A stretch of DNA of 64,000 nt from Microplitis mediator (taxonomy: Eukaryota > Arthropoda > Insecta > Hymenoptera > Braconidae): positions 17,233,275 through 17,297,274 of the forward strand of contig NC_079975.1 of NCBI RefSeq assembly GCF_029852145.1, read 5' to 3'. The notes under the pieces were generated by a model. That model was not told the origin of the DNA and made no database searches. It saw only the letters and a list, made by a program, of their open reading frames with translations. A program made the position numbers and the translations under genes. Each line of letters starts with the position of its first letter. The stretch's first letter is position 1. Positions 34,401-43,619 of this stretch are shown piece after piece.

Positions 34401-37400
34401 CAATCATCGTCTACTCATCGGTGCTCAGTTGGACAAGCCTTTACACATGCATACACTCACCTCGCTCACCACTTATCTGACCAATTCAATTACCTTCTAA
34501 ACACCGCGACGGAGGCAATCAACACACTCAACGCATTGAATGTGCAATTGAGCTCAGATATAAATTCACTGCTAGCCCAGCTGATTATATCGAAGCTGGA
34601 CTCATTCAACCAGAAGCTGTGAGAGAATAAAATAAGTGCTTCCACTGAATACCCAATACTCAAGATGATCAAAGAGTTTCTTGTAAGTCGTGCCTGTGCC
34701 CAAGAACGAGTGGAACGGCTGTCTGCGTCTAAACCACCGCGCTCAGCTGGAAGAACATCTTCTTACGTTGCTGCAGCTGTTACACTCTCATCGTCAAGCA
34801 CCCAAGCTCCAGTCAAGCACTTTTCTACTCCCAGTACTCAATCTCCTAAGAAGGAATTTCCTCCTGCACAATATCCCTGTGATTTGTGTAAGGGAGACCA
34901 CTTCATTGTGAGGTGTACTCAATTCTTGGGACTCAACAATGTTCAACGTTTTCGAGTCATCGTCGACAAACGGCTGTGCTCACATACTTCGGAAATCATC
35001 AACCTGATGTCTGCAAGACAAAATTTAGATGCTGGGTGTTTCTGCAAAAATATCATATGATATGATACACTCGGGACTCAACGATGCTAAAAAGAAATCA
35101 GGCTCTGTTGCTGCTTCAGCAAGCAATCAATAAGATCGTCTGCTTCCACGTGACGACTCGAGCGACGCTCAACTACACTCATTTGTACTCAACACGCCTG
35201 GCACTTATCATACTAGCACTCATCACCCAAAAATCTTGCTCGCAACTTGCCTAGTTGACTTGATCACTAAGTTAAGTACTCATCCAGAACGTATTTTGCT
35301 GAATCCAGGTTCTGAATTATCCTTTAATTCAGATTCCTTGGTGCACTTACTTCAACTCAAACGCACACACTTATCTATTCAGATCATTGTTATTGGTGTA
35401 TCCAATGCTGGTAGAACAAAAGGTCAAGTCGTACTCAAATTATCATCTGGACATTTAAACGACTCAGTTGTCATTAGTACTCACATACTAGGTGGTCTCA
35501 CTACACAGTTACCGTCTATCGCACTCGACCAACCTAACTGGGATCAATACAAGCAACTACAATTGACAGATCCAGAGTTCATGATACCTGGACAAATCGA
35601 CATCATCATTGGTGCCGATTATTATAGTCTCATTGTAAAAGATGCAGTCATTTAATGGTGTGAAGACCTGCCAATAGCTCAAGATACCATCTTCGGGCAG
35701 ATATTGCTCGGCCCAGTTACTCAACACACTCATCGACCATCTATGACTTATCATGCTGCTGTTGACCAATCAATTCAACAACTTCAAGACCTACTATCAC
35801 GCTACTGGGCTCAAGAAGAAATTCCAGTCAGCAAAATCAAGGAACTCAACCCAGATGAAGAGGCGTGTGAAGCGTGTTTTCAACAAACTCATCGACGAGA
35901 TAGTTCAGGACGGTACATTGTCCGACTGCCAATCAAATCGGCTTCTCACAACTAGGTAACTCGTAAGCAGCATTCAGCTGTCTCTTTCATTTCAAGAGTC
36001 ATCTAGACCATGGCGATCGTCTCGAAGCACTCTACCTTGATTTTTTGAAGGAATACAAAGAACTTAATCATATGGTGGAATCAACTCAATCAGCAATAAG
36101 TGAACCAGCCTACTATCTCCCCCATCATGGTTTCTTACGGGATAGCTGCATCAAAACCAAGCTGCGAGTAGTTTTGAACAGCTCAAAATCCACCAGCACA
36201 GGTCTTTTACTCAACGATGTGCTTAACACCGGTCCATAACTGCAACTTGACATCTTTGTGCTTCTAGGAGTTGGTACTCATAAATTCATCTCCATAACCA
36301 ACATCACGAAGACGTTTAGGTAGATTTTGGTCGACGAACGCGATCAACGACTTCAACAATTATTCTGGTTCAACGAACTCGGCCAAATAACTTTACACAA
36401 ACTTACCACGGTTGCCTTCGGGACTCGACCAGCTCCATATTTGGCTGTTCGTGCTCTACTTTCAACTGAATGAAGACGAAGGACATGGATTTCCACTTGC
36501 AATCACTCCACTCACCTACAGAAGATATGTTGATGATATCTGTTGTCAGAGGGACAACAGCAAGACACACTAAGTAGCTAAACATCTAATACTGCACATG
36601 TACAACTACTCGTATTCTTCTTTACTCATTAGTATCTCTTACCTTTCATATCGCACGCACCTTTTATACATACTGGTCGTACTGTATTTGTGTATTATTA
36701 ATTATTCATTAAATTGTATGATATAATTATTAAATCTGCATTATTCTCTTCCAATTATCGCTCTCAGTGTTATAAACTCTCAACAATATCTTTGATGGAG
36801 CTGATCACTAGAACTCATTACAACAAGTTTCCGATCAACTAGAAGCACTCTGCAAGGCGGGCGGATTCCCCCTTGCTGAATGGGCAAGCAATCACCACAA
36901 ATTACAACAACTCAATCATGTGGAAGCGATCAGAGATTGCTTAAATATTTGATCCTATTGGATTCCTTGCACCACTCATCATTTGAGTCAAAGTATTCAT
37001 GCAGGAGCTTTGGCTTTAAAATCGCAGTCGCATACGACAAAAGAACTGGATCATTGGTGGCAGACAACCAGTATGCTCAGTTATACTCAAATGCATCAAA
37101 TGCGCACGAAATCTTGCCGATAGAGCTCAACAACTCATGGGCCAGCTACCATCGCAAGAGTCACTCCATCATCGGCATTCACACACACACACTGGAGTCG
37201 ACTATGCTAGTCCAATCTTACTTAAGAATTGGATACGTAGAGGTGCAAAAACATACAAGAGCTGGATTTATGTTTTTGTCTGTCTCTTTACTTTAGCAGT
37301 ACATCTAGAGGTAGTAAGCGACTACAGCTCTAGTGGGTTCACCGCAGCACTCTGCAGATTCATCAGTAGCCGAAGAGGTATCTGCACAGCACTCTATAGC

Positions 37401-39706
37401 GACTGTGGAACGACGTTCAAAGGAGCTGAGAATGAGGATGAGACCTCATCCGTCTATTCAATCAAGGAACTTATGAATCAAGGAATATACTGAATCATAT
37501 CACTGTGAACAGTATTACTTGGCATTTCAATCCACCAACATATGGGTGGAAAGTACGAAGCTGTCGTCAAATCACTCAAACACCACCTCACTCGAATAGT
37601 AGAAGAATCTTCATTCACGTTTGAAAAATTTACGAACTTTCTTACGCAAATTGAAGCTATCCTGAACTCAAGATCATTGGAGCCAATAACAGAAGATCCA
37701 GATGATATTGACGCACTCACTCCTAGTCACTTTTTAATTAGGCGATCACTCAACATGATTCCTAAACCTGCACTCACCGATACCAAAAGTTCTCGATTGT
37801 CCAGATGGCAATTTTTGGAATCATTGGTCTGCAAGCTATCTTTGAAAATAGCTGGCAATTACCAAGTGGCAACGCTCAACTCATCAAAATCAAGTTGGGA
37901 CACTTGTACTACTCACTGACAAAAGGTTTCGACCAACCAGGTGACCTTTCGCTCGTCTCACTGCACTCTACCCTGGAAAAGACGGGTGGACAAGGGTTGC
38001 TACACTTAAAACCCTGAACTCTACACCTACTCGTCCAATCACGATGCTCGCACTCTTACCAGTGGAACCAGAACTTCAAGAAGACGATGAATAACTCACC
38101 TGGTCCATTGGCGCGCTCACCACGAAAGATCATGTACTAAAGAATTCATCAATCACCAACTCGGTTACTGATGGCGAGCGGAATGTTGCGTGATTACCGA
38201 TAGCGGAATTCAAACGCAGTTGTAATTACAACAATTAGAGGCAGTGCTTATTGGGCTTACTAGCCACAGTATTTGAACTCGAGCGTGTGCAGTGCGACGC
38301 ATGCGCATTATATTTTTTCTGCCTCGTGGCAAGAAGGCCGATGCCGTTATCGTTCGTTACGTACAATTCAAATTAAAAACACGTGTTTTTAGTAATTAAT
38401 TTATTTTGTGCTCATCTTGAAAAAATAATTGAACATAATAACTTAATTGATTCAAGAACTCATCAAGCTCAAAAAATATATAATCATTTATATATTTCCC
38501 ACATCAGGACTTTAGTAATTAATTAAATAAAGGACTCATGGAATTCAACGCTCACGAGATTCAACAAATCATTTCTATACCGCAAAAATAAATCAGTTAT
38601 TTCACGCAATTAAATTGCTCAAATGCATATTAGATCTTTCTCACAATTAAATATCTTTTTGGCCACGTCCAAACATACGATATTTTTGGCTCAAATAAAT
38701 CTTAGTTGGCTCCAAGAAATTTTTTTTCAGTGCAATATACACTCTACGGTATTTGGTAGTATAAGTTCTGAACTGAACGTTTGCTCATTTTGGTATACTA
38801 GGAAACACACGTGCAGACATATACATGCACATAATGTGTAACATTTAACGCTTGATGTATAACGCATGATGCATGACGCATCACTAAAATTTTTTTATGA
38901 CACAGCTAAAGTGGCACTTCAAATAATTATAATATTTTCAGGTATCGTTGAAGGGGATGCTGTTACAAGCAAAACAATTCCTTGAGTTTTGGCGATTGAG
39001 CAGATTAGATGGTATGGTTTGGATGGTTACAGTTGTAACAGTAATAATAATAGGTATAGACTTTGGACTTCTTATCGGTTTAATAACGTCAATAGGGACT
39101 ATTTTATTATTAAGTATGAAATCTTATGCGTGTTTACTTGGTCAGATTCCAAACACTGAGTTATATTTGGACATTAGTAAATACAGAGGTGTAAGTTTTT
39201 TTTCTGTAACCGTTTGTCTATGAAAATTTCTATCGTAATAAATAAATAAACGATTTTTTCAGATTACTGAATTACCAGGAATCAAAATATTTCATTATCG
39301 TGGAGGTTTAAATTTTGCCAATAGAAATTATTTTAAATCAAAAATTTTCAAGCATGTCAACATAAATCCACAAAAAGAATTCGAATCGAGAAAAAAGGAA
39401 GCAAGAAAGAAATCTCCGTATCAAAATGATTTGAATCTAGAAAATAACGAAAACTTGCGGTGTATTGTGATCGACTTCAGTGCATTAACGTACATTGATC
39501 CTAGTGGTATAGCAATTTTACACGCAGTTTATGACGAATTTTCTTCAATTGGTATTTTGGTATGTTTAGCTGGATGTTCAGGACCAATTTTTGAAAGTAT
39601 ATCTAAGTATGATCAATACGTTTCGGCAAAAACAAAGTTGATTATTTTCATGACAATTAATGATGCAATAACTTATGCGTGTAATAAATTTATATCTAAT
39701 GTGTAA
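22467..39706 (+). CDS. Prestin: SLC26-family anion transporter (prestin/sulfate permease-like), complete
   Basis: Eleven exons splice in frame: 22467-22479, 22553-22666, 25230-25502, 25576-25763, 25825-25992, 29249-29353, 30622-30755, 30823-30985, 32352-32552, 38942-39190, 39263-39706 (2052 nt, 683 residues plus TAA). The start is MSLL, with the fifth codon split across intron 1. The SulP signature HIPQGMAYALLGNVPP is at about residues 93-108, followed by FGTSKHVSMGTFA. Later come SNIFGSMFSCMPVSASLSRS and GGKTQIAS, the conserved core of TM10, and then many hydrophobic spans. A C-terminal STAS domain follows, with VIDFSALTYIDPSG near 604-618. Length is typical for SLC26. The family moves sulfate, chloride, bicarbonate or oxalate across the plasma membrane; the substrate cannot be read here, and the prestin label is by resemblance to insect prestin. 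Intron 9 contains a BEL/Pao element in the same orientation. Confidence 0.92.
22923..23053. mobile_element. CCCTTATTA MITE, 131 bp
   Basis: The ends CCCTTATTAAAAGAAGCG and the inverse AATAAGGG are flanked by CA (22921-22922, 23054-23055). The interior matches the 3059-3208 MITE. Confidence 0.8.
23130..23371. mobile_element. CCCTGATTAG MITE, 242 bp
   Basis: The ends CCCTGATTAGAAAATAC and its inverse are flanked by AA on both sides. The interior carries two inverted copies of a TTTTTAATCGT / GGGACCGGAAATTGCAAT block. A partial relative lacking one end lies at about 29578-29860. Confidence 0.8.
23540..24742. mobile_element. CCCTGATTA MITE interrupted by another element
   Basis: The left end CCCTGATTAAAAGGAACG and the right end TTTAATCAGGG are flanked by TT (23538-23539, 24743-24744). 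The element is split by 23595-24693. Its right half (GATATACATTAATCATTG) matches the neighbouring copy at 24827-25153. Confidence 0.75.
23595..24693. mobile_element. AGGTAA-ended 1.1-kb TIR element
   Basis: The ends AGGTAAAAGACCCAGTT and the inverse of ACTGGGCCCCTTACCT match. The inner pair GCCCAGTTTCTGACC and GGTCAGAAACTGGGC supports this. The ends resemble those of 50775-50927. The interior has no sustained reading frame. Confidence 0.6.
24827..25153. mobile_element. CCCTGATTG MITE interrupted by the CCCGATGAAAA MITE
   Basis: The left end CCCTGATTGAAAAAAAAATG and the right end CTTTAATCAGGG are present. The flanks TT and TG differ by one base. The insertion at 24897-25126 sits in its centre. 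Confidence 0.75.
24897..25126. mobile_element. CCCGATGAAAA MITE with TATACAATT word array, copy 2
   Basis: Same ends and inner GGCCCGATCCAATTG pair as 9394-9750, with a shorter array. TG flanks it on both sides. The uninterrupted relative at about 24708-24730 (TCATTGAGTGAATCATT) confirms a 2-bp duplication. Confidence 0.85.
26262..26320. repeat. Fragment with CCCGGGTAAAAAA start
   Basis: A CCCGGGTAAAAAAAAATT start followed by TATATA-rich DNA matches the inner part of the decamer-array element near 16608-16640. It has been cut by the 26321 element. Confidence 0.4.
26321..27056. mobile_element. CACAGACAAAACAGTTAAC-ended TIR element
   Basis: The ends CACAGACAAAACAGTTAAC and the inverse of GTTAACTGCTTTTTCTGTG are flanked by TA. 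The interior is rich in TTGAATCAAG / CTTGATTC words, plus a block (26517-26667) that recurs at 27268-27440. It is non-coding. Confidence 0.7.
26517..26667 (+). repeat. Direct repeat, copy 1
   Basis: A block from CTCTGTCAAATGACAG to CCGGTGACTTTCCCC includes TTTGGAATATAAC and CCGTTGCTGCTG. It is repeated in the same orientation at 27268-27440. Confidence 0.7.
27268..27440 (+). repeat. Direct repeat, copy 2
   Basis: Counterpart of 26517-26667 with about 20 extra bases (GGGCGCGATCTTGTGACGAG). It lies outside the TIR element that contains copy 1. Confidence 0.7.
27459..28806. mobile_element. GGGTGGCGC-ended long inverted repeat in SLC26 intron 5
   Basis: The ends GGGTGGCGCAAAAAAACCG and its inverse are flanked by TA (27457-27458, 28807-28808). 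Arms of about 280 bp pair down to TCAAGAATTTTGAAT (27727) and ATTCAAAATTCTTGA (28522). The 780-bp loop contains the 5S-derived SINE. It is non-coding. Confidence 0.8.
27991..28428 (-). mobile_element. 5S rRNA-derived SINE (SINE3 type), 438 bp
   Basis: Flanked by a perfect 17-bp direct repeat (ATGCAAAAGTTATATTT at 27974-27990 and 28429-28445). On the minus strand it starts GCGGCTGAGGCAGCC and soon enters a 5S-like internal promoter: CGATCACCGAAGTTAAG (box A/IE side) and ACTTGGCTGGGTGACC (box C), i.e. plus positions 28336-28400. A unique body with a TTTTCTCTGTGGTTTCC motif follows, then an A-rich tail (AAAATAAAAAAATAAA). It is GC-rich against its surroundings. Such SINEs are transcribed by Pol III and copied by LINE machinery. 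It has inserted in the loop of the 27459 palindrome. Confidence 0.9.
28807..29248 (+). other. SLC26 intron 5, right part
   Basis: Nothing clear. 29040-29110 has GGGATATTTTGTCACGG-type words, perhaps a remnant. It ends in a T-rich acceptor at 29248. Confidence 0.4.
29354..30621 (+). other. SLC26 intron 6 with repeat remnants
   Basis: A CCCTGATTAGAAAATACG MITE missing its right end starts at 29578. 29860-30110 is a dispersed repeat sharing TAGCTTCTTAGGAC and GCGGGAAGTT with 9925-10190. The rest is unassigned. Confidence 0.45.
31057..31836. mobile_element. 780-bp palindrome, CACT...AATTGAAGGAACA ends
   Basis: The left end CACTAATGCAAAAAATTG and an inverse right end (CAATTAAAAGAACAG side) pair through AAGGCTGTAACTTTGTGA and AAGCATTTTAAAGCTTGAA. 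It is TA-flanked on the left. It is related to 59037-60823 and to a fragment near 51560-51690. It lies in SLC26 intron 8. Confidence 0.75.
31837..32351 (+). other. SLC26 intron 8, right part
   Basis: AT-rich with a CT-rich patch near 32020-32080. No element or gene is seen. It ends in the acceptor TTTGTAG at 32351. Confidence 0.4.
32693..33043 (+). repeat. BEL/Pao left LTR
   Basis: It begins TGTTGCGTAGTTACCG and ends near TTCAACGGTCA. 32743-32840 is identical base for base to 38234-38331, whereas the flanking parts have diverged. The conserved block ends with GCGACGCATGCGCATTATAT, a palindromic GCATGC site next to a TATA-like run, so it is probably the promoter. Confidence 0.8.
33659..35060 (+). 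pseudogene. BEL/Pao gag remnant
   Basis: Fragments in several frames. PKFYGSYENWSKFKDSFTS followed by LKSYLQGHAALRL matches the DUF1759 region of Pao Gag. Further on, CDLCKGDHFIVRC is the zinc-knuckle-like CxxCxxxHxxxxC, followed by a VIDKRLC-type segment. An in-frame stop at about 34282 and shifts near 34500 and 35060 separate them. It would be the structural protein of a virus-like particle but cannot be made intact. Confidence 0.75.
35236..35955 (+). pseudogene. BEL/Pao aspartic protease and linker remnant
   Basis: ERILLNPGSELSF occupies the place of the catalytic D-S/P-G-S motif, with N where the active-site aspartate should be. GAD at 35612-35620 and LSRYWAQEEIP downstream are characteristic of Pao polyproteins. 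The last part reads SSGRYIVRLPIK, the usual lead into RT. The frames are broken by stops at 35653 and 35953. Confidence 0.7.
36045..36600 (+). pseudogene. BEL/Pao reverse transcriptase remnant
   Basis: YYLPHHGFLRDSCIKTKLRV followed by STSTGLLLNDVLNTGP is the Pao fingers region (36105-36238). In another frame YVDDI occurs near 36522-36536, the catalytic motif in Pao form. Stops and frame changes between them make it non-functional. Confidence 0.8.
36780..37919 (+). pseudogene. BEL/Pao RNase H/integrase remnant
   Basis: LCKAGGFPLAEWASN (about 36850) belongs to the RT-RNase H connection. The integrase core appears in pieces: HTGVDYASPI (first Asp), YSDCGTTFKGAENE (second Asp, DNGTNF-like) near 37397-37440, and GGKYEAVVKSLKHHL (third acidic) at 37545 on, followed by LNSRSLEPI and LTPSHFLI. 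The expected acidic residues are present but the frame shifts near 37300 and 37500. Confidence 0.8.
38184..38554 (+). repeat. BEL/Pao right LTR
   Basis: It begins TGTTGCGTGATTACCG. It has the same identical 98-bp core as the left LTR and about 20 extra bases after the core (GTACAATTCAAATTAAAAAC region). Confidence 0.8.
38555..38941 (+). other. SLC26 intron 9, right end
   Basis: A degraded relative of the 26321 element (GGCCACGTCC / GGCTCAAATAAATC) may be present. GCATGATGCATGACGC-type words lie near 38865. The acceptor TTTTCAG is at 38941. Confidence 0.4.
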
Positions 39707-39841
39707 TGAAAGGTTTGATTTTACTTTATTTTTTCAAATTTACATTTACTTTTTTCTCGATGAAAAGAAATTGAACAAAAAAGTAAAATCTTCAAGTTTA
39801 CACATGAAATGTTCATAATGTATATTATCACATGATATATT

Positions 39842-39847
39842 AATAAA
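39842..39847 (+). promoter_or_regulatory. Poly(A) signal of the SLC26 gene
   Basis: AATAAA about 135 bp after the stop codon, in an AT-rich 3' UTR. It is the first good hexamer. Confidence 0.5.
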
Positions 39848-40010
39848 ATAGTAGAATTTTATACACATTGTAATGAGAATTTTCCCAATTTTTCATTTAA
39901 TTTAATTGCTTTATTCAATAATCTTTATTAAAGCGTATTTTATTCCGCTTTTGACAATAAAATAGAGTCAACTTATGTAAAATGACAAATTAAATTAATG
40001 AAATCTGGTT

Positions 40011-40836
40011 TTACGTCCTGGAGTCGTGTCAGCCTGTGATATGCCGACGCCAATCATTTGAATTGGACGTGACTGTAGATCTTCGGATACATGGGTAGTT
40101 CTCGAATGCTCGAAATAACTTGGTCGTTTATTAGAGAATAAATATGTTTGATTTATTCAAATAAAATAGAATAGTCGAAGAACTTGGTTGAAAATACACT
40201 TGAGTTTTACAATTAATATTGACAAATAACTTCGAGTCAAAAGAATAATATAATTTAATTAAACCGGGAGTTTACTTGCGTGTTCTATACCACACTACTA
40301 TAATTTCTGGATGATGTGAGAGTATGTAAGAGTACGAGTGTGAGAGTGATGCATTGGGCATCAGCTTTTTATACCTTTACGCGAGCCAACACCCTAGAGA
40401 AAAGTGGGATAAGGTATTAGGGCCTTATTCTCAAAAAGAGGGAGTTTCGTTATCATCGTTCGACGCGGATGCTGTTGTGTCAGCAGTCGGACGATGTTTT
40501 TCAACGTTTTCACTTTTTCGTCGAAAAACTAATTTCACTTTTCTATTCTTTTGACAATCATTATTTGTCGTACAATTATTCTTATCTATTTTCATTCATT
40601 AACATTCTTTTAGAGAAATCGTCGGTGATGAATAAATATTCTAATGCATTAAAAATATCTTATCCATCTGACTATTTTTAAATGCAGACTTATTAATATA
40701 CGTTTTAAAGAAAATATATTATTACTAAAAATTCTATTATTTAAATATATCGATTTGGTGGGTCTCAGGTCAGTCTCTTATTATTTAAGATTTAAAAATT
40801 GGCAGAGCCATCTGATGAGCAGGCTGGGACGTAAAA
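40011..40836 (-). mobile_element. Solo LTR (about 826 bp), minus strand
   Basis: It matches the 57160-58007 solo LTR in inverse orientation: TTACGTCCTGG at the left and CAGGCTGGGACGTAA at the right, with internal matches CCAATCATTTGAATTGGACG and GGGCATCAGC. CTGGT flanks both sides (40006-40010, 40837-40841). No internal retroviral domains are present, so it is a recombination product. It starts 300 bp after the SLC26 stop. Confidence 0.75.
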
Positions 40837-40841
40837 CTGGT

Positions 40842-41281
40842 GTAGGTGTGGTGTCTTAACAAGTAAAAATTATTACACTGAAATGTAAGAGATAATAAAC
40901 TAGGCTTTATTTACACTTTTTACACTTATCGTTGACGACAAAAAATATTTAAGTGAATGCAACGCTTGAATTAATTATAAAAGTAGTAGCGAATGCGCCT
41001 AGGAAAATTCAAGTATAACAAATGTGATACGTTGTCCCAGCGAATGCAAGCAAGAGCACGTGGCGATTGAATGAATTTAATTGACCGCGAACAATAACTA
41101 AGCTTAATAAATAGTCGCCTTAAATGTACGATCTAATTATATGGAATATTTTAATAATATAGGTAGCGAATTCAGAACACAGCAATAATCAGAATAGTTA
41201 TTTTCCATACACATGTGCAAAAGTAGGAGTTCCGACAGGCTAGGAGTGACGTCACGAGTCTGATATTGAGACGCATTCTCA
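40842..41281. other. Intergenic, unassigned
   Basis: AT-rich with scattered GC-richer words. No gene or element end is recognised before the MITE end at 41282. Confidence 0.4.
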
Positions 41282-41345
41282 CCCTGTTTAGAAAATCTCA
41301 TAGAATCCATGAGATTCTCATATATTCTTATAATATTCTGATAAA
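41282..41345. mobile_element. CCCTGTTTAG MITE, left end only
   Basis: CCCTGTTTAGAAAATCTCAT matches the right end (inverse) of the complete MITE at 47496-47646. It is interrupted by the LINE that follows. The other half was not found. Confidence 0.6.
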
Positions 41346-42408
41346 AGACGAAATTTGTCCGCATTGGGTCGCATATATCTCGATCCAAACTTTCTATAAG
41401 GTAGGATTAATGACAGGGGTGGACCCATCGCTCAGTGAGAACGAGATCACAATGACGATAAGGTTCGAGGAAAAAGACATCCACCTAGTTAGAGTTCAAA
41501 GGATGAAAAGGAAAGTAAGAACGGTCCAAAGCCCAGGAACATCACCAGAAGGTATAATATCGCAAATGGAGAATACCACAGCAGCCAAGCTCTTCTTTAG
41601 AGACAAAGCATTACCAACAAGAGCTACCATTTACAAGGTCAGTAAACCAATTACTGAATATATCTCTAAACCTGTTATGAGTTACAGGTGCTTAAAGTTT
41701 GGTCACCTAAGAGAAGATTGCAGGAGTTCCCATAGTAAGTGCCAAAAATGTGGACTTACAGATCACGAGACAAGAGAATGCACAAGCATTAACTTAAGAT
41801 GCCCGAACTGTGCAAAAGGCCACAAGGCACTGTCAAAGAACTGCTCACAGTGGCAGATACAACAGGAAATCATTAACTATAGTGTCAAACGCAAGGTCAC
41901 AAGAAACGAGGCAAGGAGGACAGTGCAGGAGACTAGAGGTCAAAGAAGTAAACTGCTTAACGCCTGAGTCACCAATGAAATATTAAACGCGTTAACTCCT
42001 TGGTCAAATGATAGAACATTCTACTTTGACAACAAACTGGACTCGACCATGGAGTCCGTGGATGGGGAACATGAACAGGGGTCACAAACAGACACAGAAG
42101 GGAATGATGGAAAAAAGCTAATCAGTATTCAGGGACAGCAAGCGTTACAAGTATACGCCAGTCCATTGAATCAAGAGCAGATGAGGGACTATATGGATAA
42201 GTTGGTGACTAAGATGGTCCAGACAACAGTTAACACATTAATGGAGAAAATGCTAACGCGCATTTTTGCTATCCCGGGAATTGAACAGTTCAAGAAGGAC
42301 ATCGTTAAAGCTGTCGAACAAATCGAGACGGAGAACTCGATTGAAGTTAAACCATGCCAATCAATACAACAGTTACTAAGTCCATCAAAATCTGCCAGTG
42401 AAATGTGA
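41346..42408 (+). pseudogene. LINE ORF1 (Gag-like), truncated, one in-frame stop
   Basis: The fragment has a conserved VQRMKRK / TRATIYKVSKPITEYISKP region, then three zinc knuckles: CLKFGHLREDC, CQKCGLTDHETREC, CPNCAKGHKALSKNC. It is an RNA-binding chaperone by family. A TGA at 41965-41967 splits it from the remaining 130 residues, which continue in the same frame to 42408. Residues upstream of the junction near 41346 derive from the MITE. Confidence 0.8.
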
Positions 42409-43229
42409 GGAGTCTCTGGCAGAGGTGGGATTCAATTCCTCAATTTGTCTCAGAACAACATATAGAAATTCTTTTATTCACCGAAACCTGGCTAAAACCA
42501 GACCAAAGCATTCAACTCAGAGGGTACAACATCATCAGAACGGATAGGAACATGGAGACTGCTGGCGGAGGAGTGGCATACTTTATTAGACAGGACATGC
42601 ACTCCCATAAGATCCAAAACATAGTCACGCACAGTAAAATGGAACACAGTATCTTCAAACTAGAGACTGGCAGTGAAGAATATTACCTGGCAAACTTCTA
42701 CAGTCCACCGGACGCTGGAGTGTCTTTGACCAGGCAGCAATGGAGGAATCTAATGGAGGAATTAAAAAAATTTAATAACATAATAGTCTGCGGGGACTTC
42801 AATGCTCAAAGTCCAGATTGGGACAGTATTAAGACCAACTATCAAGGCAAACTGCTTGAGGAGACATTAGAGGACTCAGGATTCATCGTTATCAATAATG
42901 GAAGCCAGACAAGAATGCATAATGTGGATAATAGTGTGAGTGTTCCCGACATAACTTTTGTAGGAGGGCATCTGATAGACAAAATAAGATGGGAAGTTTT
43001 TCCAGACAATATGGGCAGTGATCATTTACCCATCATCATCCGAATCGATAAAGCCAACTTCTACAAAGAGGACAGGGGTGATAAGATTAACACCAGCGGG
43101 ATGGACGATGTAAAGTTTGCATCATATGCAGCAACTAAAATCCAGGATTTGGAAACCATTTACAGGAATAGCTACGAGAAACTTGTAAAAACAATAACAA
43201 AAGGGAGTAGAGGAGTCCAAGAAAAGTAA
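42393..43229 (+). pseudogene. LINE ORF2: AP endonuclease domain
   Basis: The start region reads Q-stop-N-V-R-S, where LINE endonucleases have QWN: the Trp codon is TGA at 42399-42401. Then LLFTETWLKPDQS (E of the active site), GGGVAYFIRQD, VCGDFNAQSPDWDS and GSDHLPIII, i.e. the catalytic Glu, Asp/Asn and SDH motifs. It nicks target DNA in the intact family. It ends at a TAA at 43227. The following linker (RWWNEDC at 43310 on) lies in another frame, so a shift separates it from RT. Confidence 0.85.
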
Positions 43230-43619
43230 TAAAGGAAACACTCGGATAAAACCAACAATCATTAACAATGAACAGGACCCAAGCAAAAAAAGCGCCCCCA
43301 CCAGCGAGATGGTGGAACGAGGATTGCAGGAACAAAGTGCAGTTGAGAAGGAGTGCTGTTCGTCGCTTTTTTCATCACCCTGAACTAGAGACATATGAGG
43401 AAGCAGTATCAGCACACAAGGAATTCAAAAAAATAGCAAGAAAGGCCAAGAGAGAATCATGGAGAACCTTCTGTAATAGTATCTCACCAAGTATGGATAT
43501 TAAAAAGATGTGGTGTAGTAAAAGGTTTCAAAAGAAGGTTTAGTAATTGCACTTCAACCGAAATATTTTCACCAAATGACCTTGCTATTCTAGAAGCAAT
43601 TGAGAAACTGACAGGGGAA

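Larger units (their letters stand above)
32693..38554 (+). mobile_element. BEL/Pao LTR retrotransposon, decayed, in SLC26 intron 9
   Basis: Two direct LTRs (32693-33043 and 38184-38554, 3' limits approximate) enclose gag, protease, RT and integrase remnants in the order typical of Pao, on the host gene's strand. Stops and frameshifts break every domain. 36600-36780 seems to be unrelated AT-rich sequence within the RT-RNase H interval. No target duplication could be fixed because the outer LTR edges have diverged. Confidence 0.88.
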
